DNA of 64,000 nt from JADJAH01 sp964615795 (GCA_964615795.1 CAZTQR010000004.1:1-64000), one strand, 5' to 3'; counted from the first letter of the stretch, positions 1 to 9,214 are shown. Translations and numbers: made by a program. The notes: a model not told the origin generated them from the letters alone.

Positions 1-1
1 T

Positions 2-84
2 GCGGGAGTGGTGGAACTGGCAGACACACCATCTTGAGGGGGTGGCGCTCACAAGGCGTGCGGGTTCAAGTCCCGCCTCCCGCA
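2..84 (+). tRNA. tRNA-Leu (anticodon GAG)
   Basis: The acceptor stem pairs GCGGGAG (2-8) with CTCCCGC (77-83), with discriminator A84. The T arm is GCGGG-TTCAAGT-CCCGC (60-76). The anticodon stem CCATC/GGTGG encloses the loop TTGAGGG, giving anticodon GAG, which reads CUC and CUU leucine codons. The long variable arm is the class II shape expected for tRNA-Leu. The 3' CCA is not encoded (ACA follows). Confidence 0.95.
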
Positions 85-127
85 CAGGTTTTATCAGGCG
101 AACAAGTATTTTTACGCGGATTTTGAG

Positions 128-158
128 TTGAAATACACTTCGCATAAATCTATATTTG
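128..158 (+). promoter_or_regulatory. Bacteroidota-type promoter for rpsF
   Basis: TTG (128-130), a 20-base spacer, then TATATTTG (151-158). This matches the Bacteroidota primary-sigma consensus (-33 TTG, -7 TAnnTTTG) exactly. It lies 23 bases upstream of the rpsF start and downstream of the tRNA. Confidence 0.75.
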
Positions 159-181
159 TAACTTAAATTCAAGAGGAAATT

Positions 182-604
182 TTGTCAAAGAAGTATTACG
201 AGTCATACGTCATAATTGACGGAAATCTGGATGACAATGCCGTTCAGGATGTTGTTACAAAGTTCACGAATTTTTTCAAAAAGAATGAAATTGATATTCT
301 TAATGTGAACAACATCGGCAGAAGGCGAATGGCATATCCTATTAGAAAACGTCAAAACGGTTTCTACGTTTGTTTTGAGATCATGTGCAATCCCGGAGTG
401 ATAGCTAAGATTGAAAGAGCATATCAGCTTGATGAGAATTTGCTCAGATATTTGTCAATTCAGGTTTCTGACAGGACAAAGAAAGAAAAGGAAGTGCATT
501 TCAAGAACAAGGCATTGCAGGAAGAAGCGAAGCTCGCCGAATTGCAGGCGAATCAGGCTAAAGAAGAGGCCGCAGCTGAGGTACCGGAAAAAGTTGAAAA
601 CTAA
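182..604 (+). CDS. rpsF: 30S ribosomal protein S6
   Basis: Encodes a 140-residue S6 protein of the small ribosomal subunit. The S6 core is visible: an N-terminal strand (YYESYVIID), the GRRRMAYPIRKRQNGFYVCFEI segment, and a final strand near YLSIQVS. A lysine- and glutamate-rich tail of about 40 residues follows, as is common in this phylum. The start is TTG, placed 3-8 bases after a purine-rich AAGAGGAAA stretch; no ATG in frame gives a complete S6. It is first in a short ribosomal/replication cluster and lies 34 bases before ssb, so the two are probably cotranscribed. Confidence 0.95.
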   Translation: MSKKYYESYVIIDGNLDDNAVQDVVTKFTNFFKKNEIDILNVNNIGRRRMAYPIRKRQNGFYVCFEIMCNPGVIAKIERAYQLDENLLRYLSIQVSDRTKKEKEVHFKNKALQEEAKLAELQANQAKEEAAAEVPEKVEN

Positions 605-637
605 TTTCAAATAAGTAATCTCTATAGGAGGAGAATC

Positions 638-1111
638 ATGGCTGACTTTAAGATGCCCGAATTGAACTCGGTAATAATCGCTGGAAATCTTACAAAGGAT
701 CCAATCTTCAGACAAACAACATCAGGGACCCCTGTTGTGAATTTTTCTATTGCAAGCAACAGGAGATTCAAGGATAAGAATGAGGACTGGAAAGAAGATG
801 TTTGTTATGTGGGTATTGTGGCTTGGAACAGGCTCGCAGACAGCTGCAGGGACAGGCTTCGAAAAGGCCATGCAGTTCTGGTTGACGGTGAACTTCAGAG
901 CAGGACTTTCAAGACAGAAGATGGTGCTAACAGGACAATCGTTGAGATAAAGGCCAGAAGAATACAATTTCTGAATAAAAAAGGCGGCGTAGGTATCGAC
1001 AAGGAGGATGATGTTTCGTCGTTTACGGATGATTCTTTTGATTCACTGCTATCACCCGAGGACTCTGATCTTATAAAGGGAGAGGAGAATAAGGGTCCGC
1101 AGGCAAGCTGA
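638..1111 (+). CDS. ssb: Single-stranded DNA-binding protein
   Basis: A 157-residue SSB that coats single-stranded DNA during replication and repair. The OB fold covers about residues 8-112, with the family signatures LNSVIIAGNLTKDP, FSIASNR and a DVCYVGIVAWNRLAD core. A good ribosome-binding site (TAGGAGGAG) precedes the ATG. The C-terminal tail is acidic (FTDDSFDSLLSPEDSD) but ends in GPQAS and lacks the usual DDIPF-type tip that recruits partner proteins. This may be a secondary SSB, or interaction may use another route. It sits between rpsF and rplI, and a strong terminator follows. Confidence 0.93.
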   Translation: MADFKMPELNSVIIAGNLTKDPIFRQTTSGTPVVNFSIASNRRFKDKNEDWKEDVCYVGIVAWNRLADSCRDRLRKGHAVLVDGELQSRTFKTEDGANRTIVEIKARRIQFLNKKGGVGIDKEDDVSSFTDDSFDSLLSPEDSDLIKGEENKGPQAS

Positions 1112-1122
1112 GTGTTTTTGAT

Positions 1123-1157
1123 GAGTGGTGGAATATATATTCCACCACTCTTTTTTT
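1123..1157 (+). terminator. Intrinsic terminator after ssb
   Basis: A perfect 28-base palindrome (1123-1150, GAGTGGTGG arms around a GAATATATATTC core) is followed by seven T. It separates ssb from rplI, so rplI probably depends on read-through or its own promoter. Confidence 0.85.
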
Positions 1158-1182
1158 GACTTTTTTAAAATAACTAAATGAA

Positions 1183-1695
1183 ATGAAAGTAATACTAAAG
1201 TCTGATAATGAGCTTCTTGGCGATGAAGGACAGATCGTTGAAGTCAAGGACGGGTATGCAAGAAATTACCTTATTCCCAATGGGCTGGCAATTCAGGCAA
1301 CTCCATCGAATCTGAAAAACTTTGAGGAGATCAGAAAGCAACGTCGCCGCAAGATCGAAAAGCAGATGGAGGAATCGAAATCTCTTGCAGATAAGATTGC
1401 TTCCGCACTTGTGACCATTAAAGTGAAATCAGGTGAGGAAGGAAGGATATTCGGTTCTGTTACGGCACAAATGATTCACGATGAACTGGTTGCAGCGGGT
1501 TTTGAAGGCGTAGACAGAAAGAAGATCATCATAAGAGAGGCAATTAAATCGCTCGGCCAACATGCGATAGACATAAAGCTTCAGCACGCTGTTGTAGCAA
1601 CATTGAATATAAATGTGGTGGATGAAAGCGCAGATGAAGTAACAGCTGAAGAAAATGTGGTACAAGAGAATGAATCAGTGCCCTCTCAGGAATAG
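1183..1695 (+). CDS. rplI: 50S ribosomal protein L9
   Basis: L9 of the large ribosomal subunit, 170 residues. The N-terminal domain shows the family signature (GDEGQIVEVKDGYARNYLIP, residues 14-33) and is followed by the long connecting helix (FEEIRKQRRRKIEKQMEES) and the C-terminal domain with GRIFGSVTAQMI. An acidic tail of about 25 residues extends beyond the usual end. The leader is A-rich with no Shine-Dalgarno sequence, common in Bacteroidota. rpsR, which usually lies in this cluster, is absent here. Confidence 0.95.
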   Translation: MKVILKSDNELLGDEGQIVEVKDGYARNYLIPNGLAIQATPSNLKNFEEIRKQRRRKIEKQMEESKSLADKIASALVTIKVKSGEEGRIFGSVTAQMIHDELVAAGFEGVDRKKIIIREAIKSLGQHAIDIKLQHAVVATLNINVVDESADEVTAEENVVQENESVPSQE

Positions 1696-1718
1696 CAAAA
1701 GACTTCTCTTTACTTAGA

Positions 1719-1750
1719 ACGAGCCCGGAATATATATTCCGGGCTCGTTT
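1719..1750. terminator. Convergent palindromic terminator
   Basis: A perfect 30-base palindrome (1719-1748, ACGAGCCC arms) with the same GGAATATATATTCC core as the terminator at 1123. It lies between the converging rplI and the metallopeptidase-barrel gene, and could stop transcription from both sides. The T tracts are weak on both strands. Confidence 0.7.
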
Positions 1751-1752
1751 CG

Positions 1753-4700
1753 TTAGAAATTGTACCCCAGCGAAACATAATACTTCGGCTCAGAGAATCC
1801 CTGCAGATTATACCTCCAGGCAACGTCAAACATGAACGGAAATCCGAGAAGATTGACCCTTGCTCCAAGTCCGGTTCCTATCAGCAAGTCTTCTGTTACA
1901 TCTGTGCCATTCGGCAATTCTCTTATCAGTGAAAGTTCATCAGTCCATGCTGTGCCGGCATCTACAAACGCAACGCCTTCAATGTTGGCAAATCCGAACG
2001 GTATTGCCCCGAATACAAGATATTTAAGAAGCGGAAATCTGAGTTCTATATTGGCAATGGCATACTTTGAGCCTGAGAGCCTGTCGTAATTGAAACCTCT
2101 CAAAGGAAGCCCGGGAGATGAAAATGCAAAATCCTGTATGTCCTCGATCGGTATTGTGGTATTCTCGTAATCATAGTTTATCCAGTTTGCCATTCCGCCT
2201 ATGAAGAACCTCTGAGGATTTGGACCAAAACTTGCTCCGCCGGTTACCCTTGTTACAAACGTATAATCATCACCTAGCTTCATATAGTGTCTTAGATCAC
2301 CAAGAAGTGAGCCGAAACCTATTCCGTCAGGTCCAAGCTTTGGTGATGCCATTAACGTGAAGTTGTATCGTGTGCCGCTCACGGGAGATGTGTAGCCAAA
2401 TACAGTGTTGTCATGTACAAGACTGATTGAAGGGACAAACAGCAGTTTGTCTTCCGTCGGCTCCAGAGTATAGTCAAGATTCTCCCGGCTTATGAATTCA
2501 CCCGTTAGCAATCCGTCAATTCTTTTGAACCTCGAAATGGGATAGGAAGCTGAAAGAGTGCCGCCAATTGTCCTGTATCGGTAAAGAAAGCTCTGAAATG
2601 GTGTTACACCGTAATTTACGAACCTTGCAGTGTGATACAGATAAATTCCAAAGTCCGTTCTTTTGGGGAGGTAATAATACCCGACTGCATAGTCGCTGTT
2701 CTTCAGGTCTATTACCATTGATGTCTGAATTATTATTCTGTGATCACCAAGGAGATCGCTGAGTGAGATCTGCGCCAAACCCTGAAAACCGTAGAATGAT
2801 GTGTAAGCGGCGTTGCCGTAAACAAGATCGGGAGAGAATTTCACCTTATAGTTCTTGATCTTGAAAGAACCGTCCGGATTCACATTGTCATACAGATTGA
2901 AGTTGGGGTTGGAAGCATCTCTTTCCGAGAGACTCGGAATTTTTGTTTCCTGTCCTGTCTTGCCAAGATCCACAACCACATCTTCACCATAGAACTTTGC
3001 ATTTTTGTCAGAATCCTGGATTTCGCCGGATTCGGGCGCCTTTCCGTCAGTGATAAATGAGGCGGTATCGCTCTTGTTGTCAATCGAGCTCGCTACAAGG
3101 CTGGAATCTGAAAGAAACTTTGAATCTTTAAGTCCTCTTGAGTCCTTGCCGCTGTTATAGTCAGCAATAAGAGCCTGATTCTCTCTTTGTCTTATCACAA
3201 ATTCTGTCGGAGGGAGTGAATCCATTTCAATCTTGCGTTCAAACGGATTGTCAAGCGAAAAAATGTCGTACCCGCCTTCATTCAAAGAAACGAAAAGCAA
3301 TTTCTTTCCGTCTTTAGACAATGACAACTGATCAATAGGATTCAATGAATTGGTGATCGGCCTGTCAGTTACTTTTCCGCTTGAGTCACGCTCTCTTACA
3401 TAAATGTTCTTGATACCGTTCATGTCGGATACATAGAGGATCTTGTTTCCGTCAGACGATATTTGCACATATCCTTCCTTAGTATCCTTCGAATTGCTGT
3501 ATCGCGTCATCTTCTTTGTTGCAACATCAATTCCGTAATAGTCAATGCCTGAATAGTCATATTCCCACATCTTAAAGTCCGACGGGATCTTTGCAGGATC
3601 AGTATAATCTCCCCGGTCTGAAGTGAAGAAAACAGTCTTTCCGTCCAAAGACCAGGTAGGATTCTGATCAGAGAAATAATCGCTTGTGAGAGGAGTAAGC
3701 TTCTTCAGAGCTATGTCATAAAGATACAAATCTGACCTGTCTGCCTTAGAACCTATGAAGGCAATTATATTCCCTTTTGGTGACCAGCTCATGAAGTTGA
3801 TCGTTTCGAATTTCACCGGAAGCTGTACCCAATCCTCGTCTTCGATATCGATTACATATATAATGTCACTGCCGCTTGACTTGGCACTCAGTGCAAGTTT
3901 CCTGCCATCCTTTGACCATGCAAGGCCAGGCGTCAGTATGTGAAGCTCTTCAAAGTCGCTGGAATTGTTTCCCTCAATGACTTTCTTGATTATCTCGCCG
4001 TTCTTTGTTCTGGCTATGTAAACGTCGAAGAGGTCATCCTTGTTTGAAATGAAAGCGAATTTCTGGCCGTCAGGCGAAATGGCGGGTGCAATGTTATAAT
4101 TGCCTCCGTCAATCTTATGATTTGTAAGTTGCTTGGCAAAGTCCCTTACATCTTCTCTTGTCTTAAGATCGGGCCAGTATGTCCTCTTAAGATATCTTTG
4201 CCACTTTTCATCCAGCTCCCTTAGTCCCACTTTGTAGGTTTCTCTGAAGCCGGATTCGACGTCGCTGAACGTTTTGACGTTATTCATGAGTATGCCGATC
4301 TTCTCTTCTCCGTATGTGTCTGCAAGATATGAAAAGAAACTCTGTCCGCCTCTGTAAGCAAAGTAACCGCCCATGTAATCAAGAGGGGGGACGTAGTTGT
4401 GAATGGTTGCATCTCTCATGAACATGTCAGTTTCCTTGTCAAGACCGTAAATGCTTTGGTACTCTGCCATTCCTTCACTGAACCACAACGGAAATGTGAG
4501 GCTGATGTTGCGTGAAATAATGTTTTGAATGGACCCGCCGTAGTACATGTCGTTCATATAAGCATGCAGCAATTCGTGGTGAATTACATGCCTGAATTTC
4601 TCGTAATCTCCTTCAAAGGGTAAGACAATCCTGTTTTTGAACAGTTCAGTCACACCGCCGACTCCCTCCGGAAGAAACTCATCTATCACATTGTTTTGCT

Positions 4701-4986
4701 GGAACTCGTTATGCGAATTGAAAATGATAAGGGGGATTCTGTTGGCTATTTCGTAGTCTATATTGTCGTACATCATTTCAAGCGCCTTTTCGATCTCATG
4801 AGCCGCAAATTCCGCCAGATACCTGCCTCCCTGGTGGAAATAAATGTCGAAGTGCTTGGATTGGATGAACTGCCAGTCAAATTTCTTATACTGTACTTTG
4901 TTCTGGCCGAACTGAGCATTTGCGTTGCCTGCCGGGAAGAATAAGGCAACAAACAAAGCCGCGATTATGACTATTAGTATCTTCAT
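1753..4986 (-). CDS. Metallopeptidase, PD40 propeller and Omp85-like barrel fusion protein
   Basis: A 1077-residue exported protein with three parts. After a signal peptide (cleavage near residue 24) comes a peptidase-MA-like domain with the zinc motif HELLH (137-141) and a downstream WFSEGMAEY segment that should give the third ligand (E171). Residues about 270-620 hold TolB/PD40-type propeller repeats (ISPDGQKFAFIS, WSPKGNIIAFIG, WSLDGKTVFFTS, SSDGNKILYVSD). The last 350 residues look like a bacterial surface antigen/Omp85 barrel, with the FFIGG...LRGF loop signature and a terminal aromatic F. The cell role is unknown; an outer-membrane location with a periplasmic or surface protease head is inferred. 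It follows the eight-gene operon after 83 bases but has its own promoter-like sequence. Confidence 0.85.
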   Translation of the reverse strand: MKILIVIIAALFVALFFPAGNANAQFGQNKVQYKKFDWQFIQSKHFDIYFHQGGRYLAEFAAHEIEKALEMMYDNIDYEIANRIPLIIFNSHNEFQQNNVIDEFLPEGVGGVTELFKNRIVLPFEGDYEKFRHVIHHELLHAYMNDMYYGGSIQNIISRNISLTFPLWFSEGMAEYQSIYGLDKETDMFMRDATIHNYVPPLDYMGGYFAYRGGQSFFSYLADTYGEEKIGILMNNVKTFSDVESGFRETYKVGLRELDEKWQRYLKRTYWPDLKTREDVRDFAKQLTNHKIDGGNYNIAPAISPDGQKFAFISNKDDLFDVYIARTKNGEIIKKVIEGNNSSDFEELHILTPGLAWSKDGRKLALSAKSSGSDIIYVIDIEDEDWVQLPVKFETINFMSWSPKGNIIAFIGSKADRSDLYLYDIALKKLTPLTSDYFSDQNPTWSLDGKTVFFTSDRGDYTDPAKIPSDFKMWEYDYSGIDYYGIDVATKKMTRYSNSKDTKEGYVQISSDGNKILYVSDMNGIKNIYVRERDSSGKVTDRPITNSLNPIDQLSLSKDGKKLLFVSLNEGGYDIFSLDNPFERKIEMDSLPPTEFVIRQRENQALIADYNSGKDSRGLKDSKFLSDSSLVASSIDNKSDTASFITDGKAPESGEIQDSDKNAKFYGEDVVVDLGKTGQETKIPSLSERDASNPNFNLYDNVNPDGSFKIKNYKVKFSPDLVYGNAAYTSFYGFQGLAQISLSDLLGDHRIIIQTSMVIDLKNSDYAVGYYYLPKRTDFGIYLYHTARFVNYGVTPFQSFLYRYRTIGGTLSASYPISRFKRIDGLLTGEFISRENLDYTLEPTEDKLLFVPSISLVHDNTVFGYTSPVSGTRYNFTLMASPKLGPDGIGFGSLLGDLRHYMKLGDDYTFVTRVTGGASFGPNPQRFFIGGMANWINYDYENTTIPIEDIQDFAFSSPGLPLRGFNYDRLSGSKYAIANIELRFPLLKYLVFGAIPFGFANIEGVAFVDAGTAWTDELSLIRELPNGTDVTEDLLIGTGLGARVNLLGFPFMFDVAWRYNLQGFSEPKYYVSLGYNF

Positions 4987-5005
4987 GCTGAAACTGTTTG
5001 GATTG

Positions 5006-5036
5006 TCAACTTATTGATTAACACGACCTTCCATAA
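5006..5036 (-). promoter_or_regulatory. Promoter-like sequence for the metallopeptidase-barrel gene
   Basis: On the minus strand: TTA, a 20-base spacer, then TAAGTTGA (5013 to 5006), 20 bases before the ATG. It fits the TTG-N20-TAnnTTGA variant seen at several other genes in this window, with one mismatch in the -33 box. Confidence 0.45.
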
Positions 5037-5069
5037 ATTTGTTTCAAATTTTTTCCCGAAAATTCATAA

Positions 5070-7418
5070 TTACTTTACAAGGACCATTGACCTTGTCTCA
5101 GAAAAATCGCCTGCCTGCAGTCTGTAGTAATATACTCCGCTTGACAGACCGTCGGCTTTGAACCTTATTCTGTAAGTTCCCGGACTGTAGAATTCATTCG
5201 AAAGCTCTTCAACCATCTGTCCGATCGAGTTATAGATCTTCAGGCTCACAATTGAGGATCTGTTAATGGAGAACTCAATTGTTGTTGATGGATTAAAGGG
5301 ATTTGGGTAATTCTGCCCAAGCTCGAAAGCATCGGGCACAACAGTCGAAATCTGTTCAATTGATATGCTTCCACCTGCCAGAGTGTATCGCTTTGCAAAT
5401 TCCTGATAATACTGGTTGGCAATAAGCGAATCATAAACGAGAATAACATTCTCATCATTTCCGGTTGTTGCCGCATTCGAATAATTATACGAACCTGTCT
5501 GCACAATCGGATCACTTGACGGGAGGTCTGCATCAATCAAAATGTACTTGCTGTGCATCAATCCGCTCTGACCGTCAAGATAAACCGGTGCGGCAGGATT
5601 CCATGGTATGCTTCCGCCAATTCCCTTCATTTCGGGATATACGCTGGAAGGATCAGTTCCGTTTCCGTCATCAAAGACGCCTCTTACCATCTTTTGAGGA
5701 GGAGCAAACTGGGTCTTCATGCTGTTGGCGATCTGGAATCTTGTAAATGCAAAGGCGCAGAACATGATTGATTTGGAAGTCTGATTGCGGATCGCATTCT
5801 CGATCACAGTGGAAACACCGTCAGAAGGGGAGAAGTAACACTCCACTTTCCTTCCACGGATATAAAACAGATGCGGCGTATTGTCAGCTTTGGCAGATCC
5901 GAATTTTGCATTGGAAGGATTATTGACATCGTTGTGGGATCCCCACATTTCCTCAAACTCCCTTGTATATGTGTTGCAAAGCGCTTGATCCTGTATGAAT
6001 ATGACATTCTGCACATCAGAATAAAACTGGTCATTTGTAATGTTTGCGGATCCTGTCCAAAGCCAGTCGTCCGAAGCAGAGGAATTATCCCTTGCATCAA
6101 AGATGAAAAACTTATTGTGCATTATGTTTGATCCGACAGGCCTTTGCTGAACTCTTATGCCTGCATTGATAAGATCCTGAACGAGCGACTGAATATTTCC
6201 GTCTCTGTGGTCATAAACCATACGTATCTTCACACCTCTTGCCAAAGCGTTTATTAGCCTGTCCCTTATCTGTGTTATCTCATTGAACGAGTACATTGCT
6301 AAGTCTATGGATTTCGTTGCCGAGTCAATCCTCTGCATCAGCCGTTCGCGCAGATCCGCATCGCCGACGGCGTTATTTCCGGGCATCGCGTAGCTGTTGT
6401 CAACTGATTTGTTGAAGTACACTTCCATTTTGCCGGTGGATGATGCCGGTGATGATGTTGAAAAGTATTTCGGTGCGCTGATGCTTGTTCCGCTGCCGTT
6501 GGTTGAATAAGCAACAGCATAGTAGATCTTGCCCGCATCAAGGTTGTTCAAAGTCAGCGAATGACTTGTGGTCTGTGTGCCGCTGAATACAGAATCCGTA
6601 AATATTGCAGGCTGGCCCAATGAATCCGAACGGAAATATTTGATCTTGGAATCACCCGGTGATTGTGTAGTCCAGTTCAGAGTTACGGAGTTGGATGAAA
6701 TAGATGCTTCAAAAGGTGATGTCAGTATCACAGGCCCGCCGCCCTGAATTATGTCGCTTGTAAATCGCGGAAGGAACTGGTAGCCGGTGCTGTAAGGCGC
6801 AGAATTGTCAAACTGAGAAGCGGCCGCTATGCAGTCGAATGTACCGGTCGGAATGACAGTCCCAACCAAATTTGTATTGTTATCAATTCTCAATTGTCCT
6901 GTGCCGGAAGCATCGGAAACATTGTAATTCGTGTTTGCCTGAAAATTTCCGGTTGAGCTTATAGTCAGTCCGTTGAATCGAACAAGCCTTCCCTCGAATT
7001 CTTCATGTGCATTCCATGCCTGCGAGTTGAATTGCTGAAGGGTGATCACTATGGCATCAAACGTCTTGTTGGAGTCAACAATAGTGAACGAAGGCGTGCC
7101 TCCGACAGTGGAATAAACAAGCTCGGTCAGTCCGTTGAAGTGTGAGAGTTTGGCAGTAACTATGACAGAGTCTCCGATCTGAACCGCACTCGAAAAGTCG
7201 TTATAGAAAACTGCAATTCCTGCCTCATGATCCTGAATATAGGAAGGGCCGCCAAACTGATTTGCAACCGTCACCACGCCTGCTACTGTCTTGAACTGGC
7301 CTGTATCCAACGGAACACCGTTTGAATTGTTGTTTGTAATTGAGCGAATAGTAACTACCTGTGAATATGACACCGAAGAAATCAGCATTAGCAGGAGTAT
7401 GGTGGTCAGTTTGATCAT
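5070..7418 (-). CDS. Secreted phospholipase D-like protein with T9SS sorting domain
   Basis: A 782-residue exported protein. It has a signal peptide (1-20), then an OB-like region (about 40-225, with AGVVTVANQFGGPSYIQD), a fibronectin type III-like domain (about 230-322), and two PLD catalytic halves. The first HxK motif is MHNKFFIFD (H434, K436, D441) followed by GSANI; the second is MHSKYILID (H622, K624, D629) followed by GSYNYS. Both halves look intact, so phosphodiesterase activity on nucleic acid or phospholipid is likely. The C-terminus (about 698-782) is a T9SS type A sorting domain with NYPNPFNP. It is the last gene of the eight-gene surface operon, two bases from its neighbour. Nuclease is favoured over lipase because OB-like domains often accompany exported nucleases; this is inference. 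Confidence 0.88.
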   Translation of the reverse strand: MIKLTTILLLMLISSVSYSQVVTIRSITNNNSNGVPLDTGQFKTVAGVVTVANQFGGPSYIQDHEAGIAVFYNDFSSAVQIGDSVIVTAKLSHFNGLTELVYSTVGGTPSFTIVDSNKTFDAIVITLQQFNSQAWNAHEEFEGRLVRFNGLTISSTGNFQANTNYNVSDASGTGQLRIDNNTNLVGTVIPTGTFDCIAAASQFDNSAPYSTGYQFLPRFTSDIIQGGGPVILTSPFEASISSNSVTLNWTTQSPGDSKIKYFRSDSLGQPAIFTDSVFSGTQTTSHSLTLNNLDAGKIYYAVAYSTNGSGTSISAPKYFSTSSPASSTGKMEVYFNKSVDNSYAMPGNNAVGDADLRERLMQRIDSATKSIDLAMYSFNEITQIRDRLINALARGVKIRMVYDHRDGNIQSLVQDLINAGIRVQQRPVGSNIMHNKFFIFDARDNSSASDDWLWTGSANITNDQFYSDVQNVIFIQDQALCNTYTREFEEMWGSHNDVNNPSNAKFGSAKADNTPHLFYIRGRKVECYFSPSDGVSTVIENAIRNQTSKSIMFCAFAFTRFQIANSMKTQFAPPQKMVRGVFDDGNGTDPSSVYPEMKGIGGSIPWNPAAPVYLDGQSGLMHSKYILIDADLPSSDPIVQTGSYNYSNAATTGNDENVILVYDSLIANQYYQEFAKRYTLAGGSISIEQISTVVPDAFELGQNYPNPFNPSTTIEFSINRSSIVSLKIYNSIGQMVEELSNEFYSPGTYRIRFKADGLSSGVYYYRLQAGDFSETRSMVLVK

Positions 7419-7420
7419 TA

Positions 7421-9214
7421 TTATTTATTTAGTTTTGATGCGAAATTCCGGTTGATTGTGTTGATTATTAGACCATTCGGATCCTCGGATAGTTTACGTT
7501 CGATCTCCGATTTCAGTCTGTCAGGGTCAGTCTTGACTGCGTTTTCAAGGATCTGTTTGTTGTAGATCAGGTTGTAAGGCGTGGCATACCTGTATTCATA
7601 CTTATCAATGATCTCTTTGAACTTAGGCAAGTTTTTCAAGAATAGAAATGATTTATCGTCCCAGAAAACGAGCTTCCATTCATCCGGCCTTTTGCTCATA
7701 TAGGACACAATCGTCTGTTCCATTTCGGCAGGCTGTCTTACCAGGTCAGGTGCAAGGTAAATTGAATAGTCAAAATCATACTGCCTTAGCTTATTCTCAA
7801 AACCCGCCTTTTTTGTCATAAGAGAGCTGTACTCGCTGAAAATCTCATCGTTCAGGTTTCTGCTGTCAATGAAATTCCTTGCCTCAGGGAAGTTCCAGAC
7901 AAGGAATCCGCCTGTTCCAAAGTGATTCAGCGGCTTCTCTCCGGTTTGCGGGATGCGGTTCTCTCTCATGAAGTCGAACATCTGAACGGGGATGAAGTCC
8001 GGATTGATTCCGAAACCAAAGACCCTGTAGTACTGGAGCTGTTCAAGGTAAAGCTTGTTATTCGGTATGCTGATTATAAAGTAGATCAGTAATCCTCCAA
8101 TAAGAGCATATGGTACAAGACTTCTCTTCAGAAACCCGTTGAACTTCTTCTTCCAGGCATCATCAATGAGGTAATCAACTGAAACTACAAAGAAGACAAA
8201 AATTATGATAAGATAATCCACAGTAAACCTTACCGCACGAACGGAATAAAGCGCAAACGAAACGTAGACAAGGGCGGGAAGAACATCTTTCTTTCTGAAT
8301 GAATAGTAGAGAATAGTAAGCCCGCCAAACAGAAACACTTTGTAGATCGTCGTCACAAATCCTGAGCCGAACATTGAGTCGAAAGGGGACCTCCATTCGT
8401 TAATGGTCTCAAGCAATTTCATTTTCGTATGGTCGTAAGCATAAACATACGTCTGTATGAAGTTGGGATTTGCCAAAGCAAGCACTGCTGAGAGAAGGAA
8501 CAGTATCGTCAGCATTTTCAATTGCCTGCTTTTAAGAGGCGGAACAGAGCTCTTTCGGTTGTAGTAGTTTATATATTCGGCCGTGAGGTAAACTGCAAAA
8601 AGAAAGAGCCCGGCAATGATTCCCATGTGAATATTTGCCCATAAGAGAAACATTACGGGCAGGAAATATATGAGCTTTTCTGACCCTCTCCTGAAGTAGC
8701 GGTAGTCGCAGAAAATATAAACAAGCGATGCCATGAACAGAAGGGATGCTGCATGCGGCCTTGGAGTGAGCCGGTCCATAATTCCAAATGCAAGCAGGGT
8801 CATGAATGCGACGGTGAGAACAGCAGGTACTTTGAATTTTCTGAGAGCTGAAAAGAATATCCAAAAGATCGAAAGAAATATCAAAGTGCGGAAGATCGAA
8901 ATTGCCTCATAACCACCGAGGTTATAGAGCCCGTATGTAATAACGTCCCATCCCCACTCAAAGGGCATCCATTCCTGTCCCTGTGTTACGAATCCAAAAA
9001 TATCAGTTGAAGGAACATGGCCGGTCTCGATAATGTATCTTCCTGTTGCAAGATGCCAGAATACGTCGTCATCTCCCGTGATCTTGAATGTTGTGAAGAG
9101 TACAATAAAGAGGGCAAAGACTATCAGCAATGCGTACTCAATGGCCGGGTTGAGTTCCTTTGCGGGTGTTGCAGATTTGCTGCGGTTAGGCTGCTTTCCT
9201 TTTGCTCCTGACAA
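7421..9214 (-). CDS. Polytopic membrane protein of unknown function
   Basis: A 597-residue integral membrane protein with about nine or ten hydrophobic segments between residues 27 and 400 and a soluble C-terminal part. An early extracytoplasmic loop carries GDDDVFWHLATGRYI, with paired acidic residues near the first membrane helix as in GT-C glycosyltransferase-like proteins, followed by WMPFEWGWDV. I do not recognise a named family. The start is TTG at 9214, directly abutting the stop codon of the upstream NHL lipoprotein gene, so translation is probably coupled. A role in glycosylating or lipidating the operon's surface proteins is possible but not shown. Confidence 0.75.
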   Translation of the reverse strand: MSGAKGKQPNRSKSATPAKELNPAIEYALLIVFALFIVLFTTFKITGDDDVFWHLATGRYIIETGHVPSTDIFGFVTQGQEWMPFEWGWDVITYGLYNLGGYEAISIFRTLIFLSIFWIFFSALRKFKVPAVLTVAFMTLLAFGIMDRLTPRPHAASLLFMASLVYIFCDYRYFRRGSEKLIYFLPVMFLLWANIHMGIIAGLFLFAVYLTAEYINYYNRKSSVPPLKSRQLKMLTILFLLSAVLALANPNFIQTYVYAYDHTKMKLLETINEWRSPFDSMFGSGFVTTIYKVFLFGGLTILYYSFRKKDVLPALVYVSFALYSVRAVRFTVDYLIIIFVFFVVSVDYLIDDAWKKKFNGFLKRSLVPYALIGGLLIYFIISIPNNKLYLEQLQYYRVFGFGINPDFIPVQMFDFMRENRIPQTGEKPLNHFGTGGFLVWNFPEARNFIDSRNLNDEIFSEYSSLMTKKAGFENKLRQYDFDYSIYLAPDLVRQPAEMEQTIVSYMSKRPDEWKLVFWDDKSFLFLKNLPKFKEIIDKYEYRYATPYNLIYNKQILENAVKTDPDRLKSEIERKLSEDPNGLIINTINRNFASKLNK

